A stretch of 64,000 bases of DNA from NCBI RefSeq assembly GCF_018596335.1, contig NZ_JAHEPS010000001.1, positions 682,001-746,000 of the forward strand. Direction: 5' to 3'. The notes beneath the pieces were generated by a model. That model worked only from the letters and a program-made list of their open reading frames with translations. It was not told the origin of the DNA and ran no database searches. The position numbers were made by a program, and so were the translations under genes. Origin of the DNA: Shewanella jiangmenensis. GTDB taxonomy: Bacteria > Pseudomonadota > Gammaproteobacteria > Enterobacterales > Shewanellaceae. Numbering within the stretch: position 1 is the stretch's first letter; every line of letters begins with the position of its first letter. Of this stretch, positions 8,367-17,806 are shown one piece after another.

Positions 8367-9890
8367 TTAGTCCACTCGAGCCATCGCAGCCTTTAAACCA
8401 TCCAGCCAGTCTTTATGGCCAAGCAAATGCTTCGGCGCAGCTTCAACCATCCTATTATTCAAATCAAATAGTTTTCGGCTCTGCTCCATCTCAACTGAAG
8501 TAATGGCTTTTACCTTTGTTTGAAATTTCATGCCATATAAGACATAGAGGAAATTTTTGTCATCGAATAAATCGAATCGGGTAAAAAAGTCAGACTGCTG
8601 AGGCGGACGCAGAGCGAATTTCGCCAACCGTTCTTTCAGTTCATCGGACCAGGTCGAATTATCCCTGTTTTCATCCCAAAAGCCGGTATCCTGCCTGTCA
8701 GATAAGCAGTAATGCAACTTGATAAAGTCGATGACCCGCTCCCATGCATAGGTCAGGACTTTATTGTAATAAGGCCTGACTGTATCCATGTCTTCCGAAT
8801 CTCTGGGAAAATTCTTGGCGAGCAGTTCGGCAGAAAAATCCGTGACTAAAATAGAGGTTGCCTCTAATGGCTCCACAAAGCCCTGAGCTAGTCCGAGAGT
8901 GGCGCAGTTTTTGGCCCAAAACTCCTGTCTGTAGCCTATCTGCATCGGAATCATACGCGGGTTGATACTGGCCTTATCAACCCCAAGATACTGGGCAAAA
9001 AGCGTGTGAGCCTCGTCATCACTCATGTATTTGGAGCAATAAACAAATCCGGTACCACGGCGGGATGTAAGAGGAATGTCCCATATCCAACCGGCTTGAT
9101 GCGCGGTGGCTGTGGTGTAAGGTGGCAACGCTTCACCTTCTTTCAATGGCACCTGCTGTACCATTACCGAGTCGGTGAGCAGTTGGTTACTCTTATCGAC
9201 GAAGGGTACATTCAGCACCTTGTCCAGCAAAACCGAATGAAAGCCACTGCAGTCAACGTAAAAGTCAAATGCGAGCTCTAGGCCGTTTTCGGTAACAAGG
9301 GCTTTAATCGCGCCGTCGTCATCCAAAACACCGCCGGTCACAGTCTCGTACTGATGTTTAACCTTGAAGCGAGTCTTGGCGTTTTCAGCCAATAAATTGG
9401 CAAATTTTTGCGCATTGAAGTGATAGGCGTAGGAAAGCTCACCGGCGTAGTCACCCGAACTTTTCTTTTTCGGCGCCAATCCCAATTCACAAACCCGGCC
9501 TTGAATACTGACTTCATCGAAGGGCTGTTTAGCGTCCTGAGTCAACCAATAGGGCGTTACGTCATATCCACTCGGGTAAGGTGCTTCAAACGGGTGGTAA
9601 TAGTGATTATCGCCATGAAGCTTAGGATCCAACCAATTGACAAACTTAATGCCCTGCTTAAAGGTCGTTTCGCAGTTCACCAGAAACTCGGCTTCGGATA
9701 TTCCGAAGCGTTTTAACGATTTCATGATGTAGGGAACCGTGCCCTCACCGACCCCAATGGTTGGGATATCCGGAGATTCAATCAGGGTTATCTCGATGTC
9801 AGTGTCGCCAGCAAGTTCAGCGCCAAGATGATTGGCGGCCAACCAGCCCGCAGTCCCGCCACCTAATATTGCAATCGTCCTTACTTTCAT
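8367..9890 (-). CDS. Flavin-dependent tryptophan-halogenase-like protein
   Basis: 507 aa. FAD-binding GGGTAGW at residues 10-16; the flavin-halogenase signature WxWxIP is present as GWIWDIP. The catalytic lysine region TTFKQGIKF places Lys78 where PrnA/RebH have their essential Lys79, and EPLEATSI matches the PLExTxI segment carrying the conserved Glu. All recognisable active-site elements of flavin halogenases are thus kept. No natural-product genes are nearby; instead it follows a TonB receptor and precedes a putative oxygenase. Related proteins beside TonB receptors are widespread, and their physiological substrate is unresolved. A flavin reductase partner is not in the window. Separated from the receptor gene by a weak terminator, so it may be expressed by partial readthrough. 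Confidence 0.9.
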   Translation of the reverse strand: MKVRTIAILGGGTAGWLAANHLGAELAGDTDIEITLIESPDIPTIGVGEGTVPYIMKSLKRFGISEAEFLVNCETTFKQGIKFVNWLDPKLHGDNHYYHPFEAPYPSGYDVTPYWLTQDAKQPFDEVSIQGRVCELGLAPKKKSSGDYAGELSYAYHFNAQKFANLLAENAKTRFKVKHQYETVTGGVLDDDGAIKALVTENGLELAFDFYVDCSGFHSVLLDKVLNVPFVDKSNQLLTDSVMVQQVPLKEGEALPPYTTATAHQAGWIWDIPLTSRRGTGFVYCSKYMSDDEAHTLFAQYLGVDKASINPRMIPMQIGYRQEFWAKNCATLGLAQGFVEPLEATSILVTDFSAELLAKNFPRDSEDMDTVRPYYNKVLTYAWERVIDFIKLHYCLSDRQDTGFWDENRDNSTWSDELKERLAKFALRPPQQSDFFTRFDLFDDKNFLYVLYGMKFQTKVKAITSVEMEQSRKLFDLNNRMVEAAPKHLLGHKDWLDGLKAAMARVD

Positions 9891-9911
9891 TTCTACTTTC
9901 CGCTCAAAATA

Positions 9912-9937
9912 AAAAACCCAGCCTAGACTGGGTTTTT
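9912..9937 (-). terminator. Terminator/attenuator between TonB receptor and halogenase-like gene
   Basis: Inverted repeat AAAACCCAG / CTGGGTTTT around CCTAGA, followed by A/T-rich sequence on the minus strand. It could reduce expression of the halogenase-like gene relative to the receptor. Confidence 0.65.
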
Positions 9938-9951
9938 ATCACACATACTGA

Positions 9952-12600
9952 TTAGAAGTTAAAGCTGGCACCCAGTTTATAGGTGGTCTCACCTTTAAAC
10001 GACCAAGTTGGGTAACCGTCCTGCAGAGCAGGCTTAACAGCAGTACCTACACCGGCAGCGCCGTACTGAACGTCATCTTCAGCGGTCAGGTTAACCATTT
10101 CGAGACGCAGAGCAACGTTTTCGGTGATGTTCCAACCCAGAGTTAGGTCAAGAGTACCGAAGGCGTCGTGCATACGGTTGCCGTAGTACTTGCCGTACTC
10201 ACGCACCATGTACTCGCTGCGCCAGTTGTATGCGGCACGGGCAGAGAACATGTCGTTTTCCCAGTAACCAACCAGGTTGGTGGTGTGCTTGGAAGCTTCG
10301 GTGAACATGCCGATGTTATCCGTGTACACTTCAGCTGGAGCTGTACCATCAGTGAAGGTGTAGTTGGCGTTGATACCAAAGCCGTAATCCAGCGCGTGGT
10401 TCAATTGCAGCTCGATACCATCGATAGAGCCGCCACCAGCGTTCATGTAGCTGTCAACAATCCAGCTGTCCGCAGGCACTTCCAAATCTTGGTTGATCAC
10501 ACCAATAGCTTTGGTTTCTGGCGCGGTGGCAACGATGAAGTTGCTGATGTCTTTGATGAAGTAAGTAGCCGCAAACAGGTTGCCGTCGCCATAGTAGTAC
10601 TCAACGCTGATATCAGCCTGAGATGACTTCATTGGCTCCAGACCTGGGTTACCATAGGTGATCTGCTCATTACCCTTACGATCGTCCGGATAGCCTGAAG
10701 AGCTAGACAGGAACAGGTTATCATAGTTTGGACGAGTAATGGCCTGACCGGCAGCAAGACGCAGGATAACGTCATCAGCCAGATCGAAGGCTACGTTCAC
10801 ACTTGGCAGTACATCGCTGTAGCCATCGCTTACGCTATGGATCTCTTCACTCCAGCCGGCATTGATACCCAGCTTATCTGCTGGAGAGTTATCAATTACG
10901 TGACCGCTGGAAGTAACGTTGGTTTCGATATAGCGCAGACCGAAGTTACCGCGGAAACCCTCACCTGCAAAGGAGAACATACCGTATGCAGAGAAGTTAT
11001 CTTCGTCAATCTGACCAAAGGCAGAGCGGTTGTACACGAACTCGTCAACCAGAGACACGGTTGAGTTGATCATGGCATCCAAATTGGCTTTTGGAATAGT
11101 CCACTCGTTGTAGCCCAGCTTCATGGTGCCGCTGTAAAGATCAGCACTGTTGAAAGAGTTGGCTTTAGACGCATCATAAACGGCCTTCAGCTCAGCCTTT
11201 TCAAAGGTATGCTCGGTATAACGAATACCAGTTTCAAACTTGTTGATCACGCCAAAATCGACGTCAAAATCAAGGTCAAGTTGGACATAAGCTTCTTCGT
11301 CAGTGTTCGGACCTTTAACGCCGGTCCACTGAGAAGTGCCTACTGTGGTGTCCAAATCTTCCAGACCGAAGCTCATGTCACGGCCGTTGATGTCAATTTG
11401 TTTGCCGGTAGCATCTACTACACCAGCCCACTTAACATCTTTGAACTTATCGCCCCACCAGCCATAACCAAAGTTAGCACTCATCTGAGTACCACCTTCG
11501 GCTTTGGTTTTACCGGCTACAGCAGCAATGGCGTAACCGTCGCCCTGATATTCCATGTTCAGATCGAAGGTATCAGAGGTCATTTCACCCTGACGAGCCC
11601 AGTTCTGGAAGAACACGTCTGTTGGAGCATTTTCAGGAGTTACGCTGTAAGTACAAACACCGGCATCGTTGAAAGTCTTACAGTTAGAGGCACCAGCACC
11701 CCAGTTGGTGTCGGTGTTGATGTACATGTTAGCACCGATGCTGTCTGCACCCAGTGTCATAGACAGTACGTGAGCACGGAATTCCAGCTTGTCGGTAGGA
11801 CGATATTGGATAGTCGCATCAACGGCGCTGCGCTCCTGGCTTTGCAGGAAGCTTGAAGGCTGAATTGAAGAACGGCCGCCCCAATCCAGATCCGCTTCGG
11901 TACCTACACGCAGGTACTCACGGTCGGTGTATGCGCCAGACACCAGAACACCGAAGGTTTCATCTTCGTTTTTCCAGCTGTACAGGCCTGAAGCTTCTGG
12001 GGAAACTTCTTCGTTAACTGAGCCGTACTCACCCTTAACAGAACCGAAAATGGAGTTTGCATCCATATCCAGCGGCTTACGGGTTTTAACGATTACAGTA
12101 CCACCGATACCACCTTCAACCAGGTTGGCTTGAGTGGTTTTGTAAACTTCCATACCGCCAATCAGTTCTGCTGGCAGCATAGAGTAGTTGAAAGAGCGGT
12201 CGATGTTCATCTGGTCATACCAACCAGTAGAAGCAACGTTTTGACCGTTCAGAGTAGTCAGGGTCATGCGTGGATCAGAACCACGGATAGATACTGAGCT
12301 ACCTTGACCGAAAGCACGGCCAACAGTCACACCTGGTACACGGCCCAGAGCCTGACCTACGTCAGAATCTGGCAGCTTACCAATGTCTTCGGCAGTAACT
12401 GCATCAACAACAGCATCGGAGAAACGCTTTTCGTTGATGTTGGCTTTGTTTGAAGCGCGGATACCGCGTACTTCGATTTTTTCAATGTTCGCAGTTTCTT
12501 GAGCAGCTTCAGCTGCCACTGCACCTACTGATACCGCACCACCGAGGAGGATTGCGATATTGGTAGCGAGGACACTCTTTTTAAAGGTAGATGGTCGCAT
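9952..12600 (-). CDS. nagP: TonB-dependent outer-membrane receptor, probable chitooligosaccharide uptake
   Basis: 882 aa. Signal peptide to about residue 30 (..AVSVGAVAAEA), a short TonB-box-like IEKIEVRG at about 40, plug domain (about 55-175: DAVTAEDIGKLPDSDVGQAL, SIRGSDPRMTLTTLNGQNV, GGIGGTVIVKTRKP), then a 22-strand barrel ending in the terminal Phe (ASFNF). The plug sequence type with the IGKLPDSDV motif is that of the large carbohydrate receptors of Alteromonadales and Xanthomonas, not siderophore receptors. A NagR-type palindrome lies 60 bp before the ATG and nagR itself is divergent. nagP is used by analogy with the Shewanella GlcNAc regulon; the exact substrate size is inference. Confidence 0.88.
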   Translation of the reverse strand: MRPSTFKKSVLATNIAILLGGAVSVGAVAAEAAQETANIEKIEVRGIRASNKANINEKRFSDAVVDAVTAEDIGKLPDSDVGQALGRVPGVTVGRAFGQGSSVSIRGSDPRMTLTTLNGQNVASTGWYDQMNIDRSFNYSMLPAELIGGMEVYKTTQANLVEGGIGGTVIVKTRKPLDMDANSIFGSVKGEYGSVNEEVSPEASGLYSWKNEDETFGVLVSGAYTDREYLRVGTEADLDWGGRSSIQPSSFLQSQERSAVDATIQYRPTDKLEFRAHVLSMTLGADSIGANMYINTDTNWGAGASNCKTFNDAGVCTYSVTPENAPTDVFFQNWARQGEMTSDTFDLNMEYQGDGYAIAAVAGKTKAEGGTQMSANFGYGWWGDKFKDVKWAGVVDATGKQIDINGRDMSFGLEDLDTTVGTSQWTGVKGPNTDEEAYVQLDLDFDVDFGVINKFETGIRYTEHTFEKAELKAVYDASKANSFNSADLYSGTMKLGYNEWTIPKANLDAMINSTVSLVDEFVYNRSAFGQIDEDNFSAYGMFSFAGEGFRGNFGLRYIETNVTSSGHVIDNSPADKLGINAGWSEEIHSVSDGYSDVLPSVNVAFDLADDVILRLAAGQAITRPNYDNLFLSSSSGYPDDRKGNEQITYGNPGLEPMKSSQADISVEYYYGDGNLFAATYFIKDISNFIVATAPETKAIGVINQDLEVPADSWIVDSYMNAGGGSIDGIELQLNHALDYGFGINANYTFTDGTAPAEVYTDNIGMFTEASKHTTNLVGYWENDMFSARAAYNWRSEYMVREYGKYYGNRMHDAFGTLDLTLGWNITENVALRLEMVNLTAEDDVQYGAAGVGTAVKPALQDGYPTWSFKGETTYKLGASFNF

Positions 12601-12659
12601 CTCGTTTCCCTTCCATTTACTTGTTATCGTTTTTTTGCATCCATAACCATTCCCGAGGG

Positions 12660-12677
12660 AATGACAACGCTGTCATG
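12660..12677. promoter_or_regulatory. Probable NagR operator before the TonB receptor
   Basis: AATGACAACGCTGTCATG, the third copy of the palindrome, 60 bp before the receptor ATG. On the minus strand TTGTGTAATGT precedes it, as at the 6327 site. Confidence 0.82.
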
Positions 12678-12760
12678 TCTAGCGCAAACATTACACAATA
12701 ATTAACAGCGTTACCACAACAAAATAACCCGAGAATGAAAAAATTTGTGTACGCAACAGG

Positions 12761-12776
12761 CGTGACACTTATCACA
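12761..12776. promoter_or_regulatory. Candidate CRP site in the receptor/nagR intergenic region
   Basis: CGTGACACTTATCACA matches the TGTGA-N6-TCACA consensus at all but one base. It lies about 160 bp upstream of the receptor ATG and 240 bp upstream of nagR. A match of this quality can occur by chance. Confidence 0.35.
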
Positions 12777-13013
12777 CTGAAAAACAAATGATTGTGAACG
12801 TGATGTTGCCACAAAATGATGAATAGAGGCTTAAGTTAAACCGCCAAAGCAAGGGCTTAGCGGATAAAAACGCGATTGCCAAGGCCTCGAAAAGCCAGCA
12901 CTATACGTGAAAACTTCTCAACCAATGCGAATGCAATATCCGTTATACAGGCTGTCACTGTCGCCAGCCATTGCAGTTAACCGCATATGAAAATTGAATA
13001 ATTGAGCTTGCAG

Positions 13014-14039
13014 ATGAAAGTTACCATCAACGATGTAGCCAAGTACGCCGGAGTGTCGATCAAAACGGTGTCGCGGGTAACCAATAATGAACCCTCGGTC
13101 AAACAGGCCACCATAGATAAGGTCAACGAGGCCATCAGAGCACTCAATTACCAACCAAACCTGGCAGCACGCAACCTTGCCGGGACCACCTCTTATGTTA
13201 TCGGCTTTATTTACGACAACCCCAACGCTTACTACATCATCGATATGCAAAACGGCATCTTGTCGGCCTGCCGTGATAAAGGTTATGAGCTGCTGATCCA
13301 TCCATGCGATGCGACATCGGCCACCATTTGTGATGAGCTGATTGCCATGGTCAAGCACTCTCGCCTCGCTGGCCTGGTGTTGACCCCGCCGCTGTCGGAA
13401 GACCCGACACTGCTTGCCGCCCTCGATGACATTGATGCCCACTACGTGCGGATTATTGCCGGAGATGAAAGCAAACAGAGCTGTGGGCTGACTGTGCTGG
13501 TAAACGACCGCCACGGCGCAGTCTCCATCACCCGCCACTTAATCGACCTTGGCCATCAGCGCATCGGCTTTATCAGCGGTGACGAGCAGCACGAATCCAC
13601 CAAAGAACGCTTTGCCGGTTTTTGTGATGCACTCAAACACGCCAACATCAAGCTTAAGCCCGAGTATGTGGTTGACGGCCGCTATTCGTTTGAATCGGGC
13701 GTTGAAGGCGCAAAACGGCTGCTGGCTCAAACGCCAAGACCGACCGCAATTGTTGCCTGTAACGACGAAATTGCGGCGGGTGCTTTATTTGCCGCGCGTT
13801 TGGCTGGGGTGGATATTCCCGGTGATATTTCGATTGTCGGCTTCGAAGACAGCCCGTTTTCGCGTCAAACCTGGCCGAAACTGACCACGGTTCATCAGCC
13901 AAACCAGAAGATTGCCCAGATTGCGACTGAGCTCCTGATTGCCAACCGCAAAGAACTTCGCCAGCAAAATGCCAAGGTATTTACCCCGGAGCCTGTGGTG
14001 CGGGATTCAAGCCAGGCGCCAAAACACGCCTGCGATTGA
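13014..14039 (+). CDS. nagR: LacI-family repressor NagR
   Basis: 341 aa. N-terminal helix-turn-helix MKVTINDVAKYAGVSIKTVS (residues 1-20) and hinge QPNLAARNL, then a periplasmic-binding-type effector domain (GFIYDNPNAYYI, GFISGDEQHEST, AIVACNDEIAAGAL, IVGFEDSPFS). The ATG at 13014 was chosen because LacI proteins begin two to four residues before this motif; an in-frame TTG at 13002 is the alternative. It is divergent from the TonB receptor. The three palindromes with central CG in the locus are what a LacI-family protein would bind, so it is assigned as regulator of the GlcNAc/chitin genes; the effector (GlcNAc or a phosphorylated form) cannot be read from sequence. Confidence 0.88.
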   Translation: MKVTINDVAKYAGVSIKTVSRVTNNEPSVKQATIDKVNEAIRALNYQPNLAARNLAGTTSYVIGFIYDNPNAYYIIDMQNGILSACRDKGYELLIHPCDATSATICDELIAMVKHSRLAGLVLTPPLSEDPTLLAALDDIDAHYVRIIAGDESKQSCGLTVLVNDRHGAVSITRHLIDLGHQRIGFISGDEQHESTKERFAGFCDALKHANIKLKPEYVVDGRYSFESGVEGAKRLLAQTPRPTAIVACNDEIAAGALFAARLAGVDIPGDISIVGFEDSPFSRQTWPKLTTVHQPNQKIAQIATELLIANRKELRQQNAKVFTPEPVVRDSSQAPKHACD

Positions 14040-14074
14040 CGGCCTGAGCTTTTGTCTGAGCTTTATCAAAAAAC

Positions 14075-14105
14075 ACGCGGCCTGATGCCGCGTATTTTCT
14101 TGTGT
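14075..14105 (+). terminator. Terminator after nagR
   Basis: 7-bp stem ACGCGGC / GCCGCGT with loop CTGAT and a T-rich tail. Confidence 0.8.
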
Positions 14106-14166
14106 TTTCTTGTGTCGTCCTGATCCGGCTTAAGCAGAGCCGTTTTAGGACAAGGGCCATTAACGC

Positions 14167-15456
14167 TCAGTGCAATTTGAGCTTAGGTCGTTGCCAGCGC
14201 AGCAGTTTTTGCGCGAAGCGGTACACCAGCGCCGAAAACCAGCCAAACAAACTGGCAAGATGACGATGATACAGCGACAGGTACATGAATCTCGCCAGAT
14301 GGCCTTCAACAAAGAAATCTCCCTGGCGCAAATTTCCCATCAAATTCCCCACCGCCGAGAACCGGCTCAGCGACACCAAAGAGCCATAATCACGGTACTC
14401 AAATGCCGCTTCATCGCGGCCCTTTAACCGATTCAATATGTTTTTATAAAGAGTGTCAGCCATTTGCGAAGCTGCCTGTGCCCGTGGCGGAACCGGCTTG
14501 CCACTGCCGAGGATTAGCTGGGCGCAGTCGCCGAGCGCATAGATATCGCTGTGGCCTTTTACCCGCATACAGGCATCGACCTCAACCTGATTACGCGCCG
14601 TAATGGGTAACTTGGTTAAATCGGCAAATACGTCCGGCCCTTTCACCCCCGCGGCCCAGACCTTGATATCGGCGGGAATGAGTGTGCCGTCCTGGGTTAA
14701 AAAGCCTTCTTTGGTGACTTCTTTTACCTGCACGCCAAGGTGCAAGTGCACCCCGATTTTATCGAGCACCGCCTGAGCACGGCCGCTGACGCGGTCCGGA
14801 AGCTGGGGCAAAATCTTTGGTGCAGCTTCTACCAGATGAATATCCAAGTGGTGTTTGGCAATGTTCTGATAACCAAATTCCCTCACCGACTCAATCACAT
14901 GGTGCAGCTCTGCCGCCAACTCAACACCGGTGGCACCTGCGCCAACTATCCCTATGCTGAGGCGCTGCTGGGTTTCATTCAGCAGCATCAAGCCATCGAG
15001 CAACTGGGTATGAAACTTCTCGGCGCTTGCCAGGCTATCCAAAAAAATACATTGGGACTCGGCGCCCGGGGTTTTAAAACTGTTGGAAACACCACCAAGC
15101 GCAAGTACCAGATAATCGTACTCGACGGTACGCTGGCCCATCAGAAGTTCGTTGCTGTCGTTATAAAGCGGCGACAATTGAATGGTTTTAGCGTCGGGGT
15201 CCACCGCTTCCAGAGAGCCGCGTAAATAGCGGTACCCATTTTTAAGGCCGTGATCGCGATACAGCAGGCCTTCTATCGACTGATCTATCACCCCAACTGC
15301 CACTTCGTGCAATTTGGGCTTCCAGATATGAATGGGGCTTCGGTCAATCAGCAGCACATCGGCCTTGGCTGACAGCCCCAGTTTACGGCCAAGTTTGGAC
15401 GCTAACGCGAGCCCGCCGGCGCCGCCCCCCACAATCACGATCTTTTTGGTGCCCAC
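14167..15456 (-). CDS. ndh: Type II NADH:quinone oxidoreductase (NDH-2)
   Basis: Single-subunit, non-proton-pumping NADH dehydrogenase feeding electrons to quinone at the inner membrane. 429 aa. FAD dinucleotide fold IVIVGGGAGGL at residues 6-16; second, NADH-binding GxGxxG in IGIVGAGATGVELA (about 168-181); IYALGDCAQL near 300 is the conserved FAD-contacting segment. The C-terminal part, YLSLYHRHLASLFGWFSALV onward, is an amphipathic membrane-anchoring helix typical of NDH-2. Length is family-typical. Monocistronic between nagR (convergent) and the glnB region. Confidence 0.95.
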   Translation of the reverse strand: MGTKKIVIVGGGAGGLALASKLGRKLGLSAKADVLLIDRSPIHIWKPKLHEVAVGVIDQSIEGLLYRDHGLKNGYRYLRGSLEAVDPDAKTIQLSPLYNDSNELLMGQRTVEYDYLVLALGGVSNSFKTPGAESQCIFLDSLASAEKFHTQLLDGLMLLNETQQRLSIGIVGAGATGVELAAELHHVIESVREFGYQNIAKHHLDIHLVEAAPKILPQLPDRVSGRAQAVLDKIGVHLHLGVQVKEVTKEGFLTQDGTLIPADIKVWAAGVKGPDVFADLTKLPITARNQVEVDACMRVKGHSDIYALGDCAQLILGSGKPVPPRAQAASQMADTLYKNILNRLKGRDEAAFEYRDYGSLVSLSRFSAVGNLMGNLRQGDFFVEGHLARFMYLSLYHRHLASLFGWFSALVYRFAQKLLRWQRPKLKLH

Positions 15457-15867
15457 TCAGAATCTCCCCCTGACTGCAATCGCGTGACCATAGCACACAG
15501 CATCAAAAACCAACATGCGAACTCGTTCATCCCGCTGGATATTAACAAAATTTCATTTCGAGGTTGTGTATCAGAACCCACAGGAACGAACCCAAAAGCG
15601 CAAGGTGATATCAAGTAGCTTAGCCGCTCTAAAAAAGTCACATTTACCACGGCGACGGTGAATTCAAACGCGGATCATCAGCCACCGGCGCCGTCACCGC
15701 CTTGAGCAAATTTCTGAATAGGTCTTGGCTAATGGGCTTAGTTCCTGTCGGTGCTGCTTGTGGGTGCTGCTTGGAATCACAAGACAAACCCTCGGGTATT
15801 CATTCGGCACGAAGTGGCATTGGGTTCCGGGGTTAAACGGCGTTAAAACCTTAAGCGCCAAAAACAA
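15457..15867. other. Intergenic region upstream of ndh
   Basis: About 400 bp without a gene I can recognise. It should contain the ndh promoter. Some stretches (15660-15840) look like decayed coding or repeat sequence, but nothing identifiable remains. Confidence 0.4.
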
Positions 15868-15887
15868 CAAAGGGACGCAAGGTCCCC
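15860..15887 (-). terminator. Displaced glnB terminator
   Basis: On the minus strand AAAGGGGAC, loop CTTGC, GTCCCTTT, then a T-rich tail. It lies directly beyond the MITE-like element, so before that insertion it would have followed the glnB stop codon immediately. Confidence 0.65.
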
Positions 15888-15890
15888 TTT

Positions 15891-16156
15891 AGGAAGGTTC
15901 GAATAAGTCCCGTGCATGCTCTGCGTGTGCTTACAGTGGATAGATGCAAGGCACAGTTTGCAGCGAATGGCCTTATCCCTTCGCAAGGACTGTAACGCAG
16001 CAGATACCGCTGTAAGCCACGCCCTGCGGGGCTTTGAAGCAACACCATTTCGGCGTTATTCAACTTCAGCAGGCGGCTGCATGCCTTCAGTTGAATGCGT
16101 TGAACTGTCGTCGCTATCAAAGCCAGAGCTGTGCGACGACTTGCTCGCATCTTCCT
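15891..16156. mobile_element. MITE-like element with 19-bp terminal inverted repeats
   Basis: Left end AGGAAGGTTCGAATAAGTC (15891-15909), right end GACTTGCTCGCATCTTCCT (16138-16156); the right end matches the reverse complement of the left at 15 of 19 positions. The element is about 266 bp, with no transposase. TTTA at 15888-15891 and at 16156-16159 looks like a 4-bp target-site duplication, if the element proper is taken as GGAAG...CTTCC. Its interior resembles a sequence I remember as repeated between genes in several Shewanella genomes; that memory is unverified. It separates glnB from its terminator. Confidence 0.7.
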
Positions 16157-16522
<366 letters not shown>

Positions 16523-16633
16523 TTAATTTCCTAAGCTTAACATGTAAATCAAGCCCCCATGAAGGGCGCATTCGCGAATTCTATTGGCGCAGCTATACTC
16601 AATTTCGTCCACACTTTTTCCAGGATGAAAAAG

Positions 16634-17140
16634 ATGAAATCCAGCAAAGGAATGACGCTGGTAGAGCTGATGGTCACCTTGGCCGTTATGGCTATCCTGA
16701 GTGCCATCGCTCTGCCCTCTTTTCAAACTATTCAAAGCGCTTCGCGCGCCAACGCCAGGATAAGCGAAATCGCCTCGGCCATTCAGCTTGCCCGCAATTA
16801 TGCCGTGAGTTACGGCGTACGGGTTTCGGTGTGCCCGTTAACCAACAACTGCTGCAGCAATGACTGGCGCGCCGGGTTTTCGGTATTTACCGACACCGGC
16901 AGCACAGCTTGTCTCGATGGCGATGATGAACTTATTACCGAGTTTCCGGCAATTACCGGCACTGACACCCTGAAGTTCAGCCGCTCATCACTGCGTTTTC
17001 TGCCTGACGGGCTTGCAAGCGGTTACAACGGCACCTTTCGCTACTGCCCGGAAACGGCAGACAATCCCAACTCCAAAGCGCTTGTAATCAGTAACGCCGG
17101 ACGCATTCGGCTCAGCAAAGATGCCACCAACTGTAAATAG
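16634..17140 (+). CDS. FimT/GspH-family type IV minor pilin
   Basis: About 168 aa from the chosen start. Class-I prepilin leader MKSSKG cut before MTLVELMVTLAVMAILSAIA, with Glu at +5, giving an N-methylated inner-membrane/pilus helix. The globular part has the FimT/GspH arrangement: LARNYAVSYGVRVSVCPL, a Cys-rich CCSNDWRAGFSVF and the late RFLPDGLASG and CPETADNP segments. The ATG at 16634 has CAGGA 8 bp before it; ATG 16625 and a longer frame to 16559 are less likely. Probably helps prime pilus assembly or binds DNA, as known for some FimT proteins. Confidence 0.82.
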   Translation: MKSSKGMTLVELMVTLAVMAILSAIALPSFQTIQSASRANARISEIASAIQLARNYAVSYGVRVSVCPLTNNCCSNDWRAGFSVFTDTGSTACLDGDDELITEFPAITGTDTLKFSRSSLRFLPDGLASGYNGTFRYCPETADNPNSKALVISNAGRIRLSKDATNCK

Positions 17141-17322
17141 GCTCCATGGCGAATAGTCAGGCTGGCGGTATGGCGGATAGAAAGGAAAGCTGAAATGAAC
17201 TGATTTAGTGTCAAAATATCCTTTTGCGACAATATATTGTCTCAGCAATACGTTAAGAAATTGCTGAATTATCCGTATGGCTGGCGTATACTCAAAGAAC
17301 AGGTTTCTTGGAGGAATGAGTC

Positions 17323-17802
17323 ATGCACGCCCCCTCAAAAGGATTTACGCTGGTTGAGGTAATGGTAACGGTAGTAGTCGCTGGAATTATCGCCGCCATT
17401 GCCCTCCCCTCTCTATCATCCTGGTATGATCGTGCACGAGCAGACAGTGAAATCCGCAAAATTCAGGATGTACTTAAATTCGCAAGAAATCAGGCGTTTT
17501 CCTATGGTGCTATAGTCGAAGTTTGTCCCAATAACAACAGCGACTGCGGAACTGACTGGTCAAAGGGAATTCTTGTTCGATTCCAGAATAGCAAGGAAAT
17601 ATTAAAAGTCATTGATAGCTTTAATAAAAATGATGCATTGAAGGTGGGTAGTAACAACATTGCCTTCCGCTCCGATGGCTTAGCTGACGCTGCGACCACA
17701 TTTGTCTACTGTCCTAATAATAAAAGCTCAGGCTCAAAAAGCTTAAGCCTGTCTTCAACAGGCTTAATAAAAACAGCGGACGATGATTTAAGCTGTCAAT
17801 AA
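17323..17802 (+). CDS. Second FimT/GspH-family minor pilin
   Basis: 159 aa. Leader MHAPSKG before FTLVEVMVTVVVAGIIAAIA, Glu at +5. Same layout as the preceding gene (FARNQAFSYGAIVEVCPN, DCGTDWSKGILV, AFRSDGLADAAT, FVYCPNN), so a paralogue, but more A/T-rich and clearly diverged. Strong GGAGGAATGAGTC ribosome site before the ATG. 182 bp separate it from the first FimT-like gene, long enough for its own promoter. It converges on the TapY2-like gene. Confidence 0.85.
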   Translation: MHAPSKGFTLVEVMVTVVVAGIIAAIALPSLSSWYDRARADSEIRKIQDVLKFARNQAFSYGAIVEVCPNNNSDCGTDWSKGILVRFQNSKEILKVIDSFNKNDALKVGSNNIAFRSDGLADAATTFVYCPNNKSSGSKSLSLSSTGLIKTADDDLSCQ

Positions 17803-17806
17803 GCCG

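Noticed and set aside
15851..16150. 99-aa minus-strand open frame in the MITE-like element
   Set aside because: Its start lies within the terminal inverted repeat and it reads through the element; frames of this kind are often annotated in such repeats but carry no sign of being expressed.
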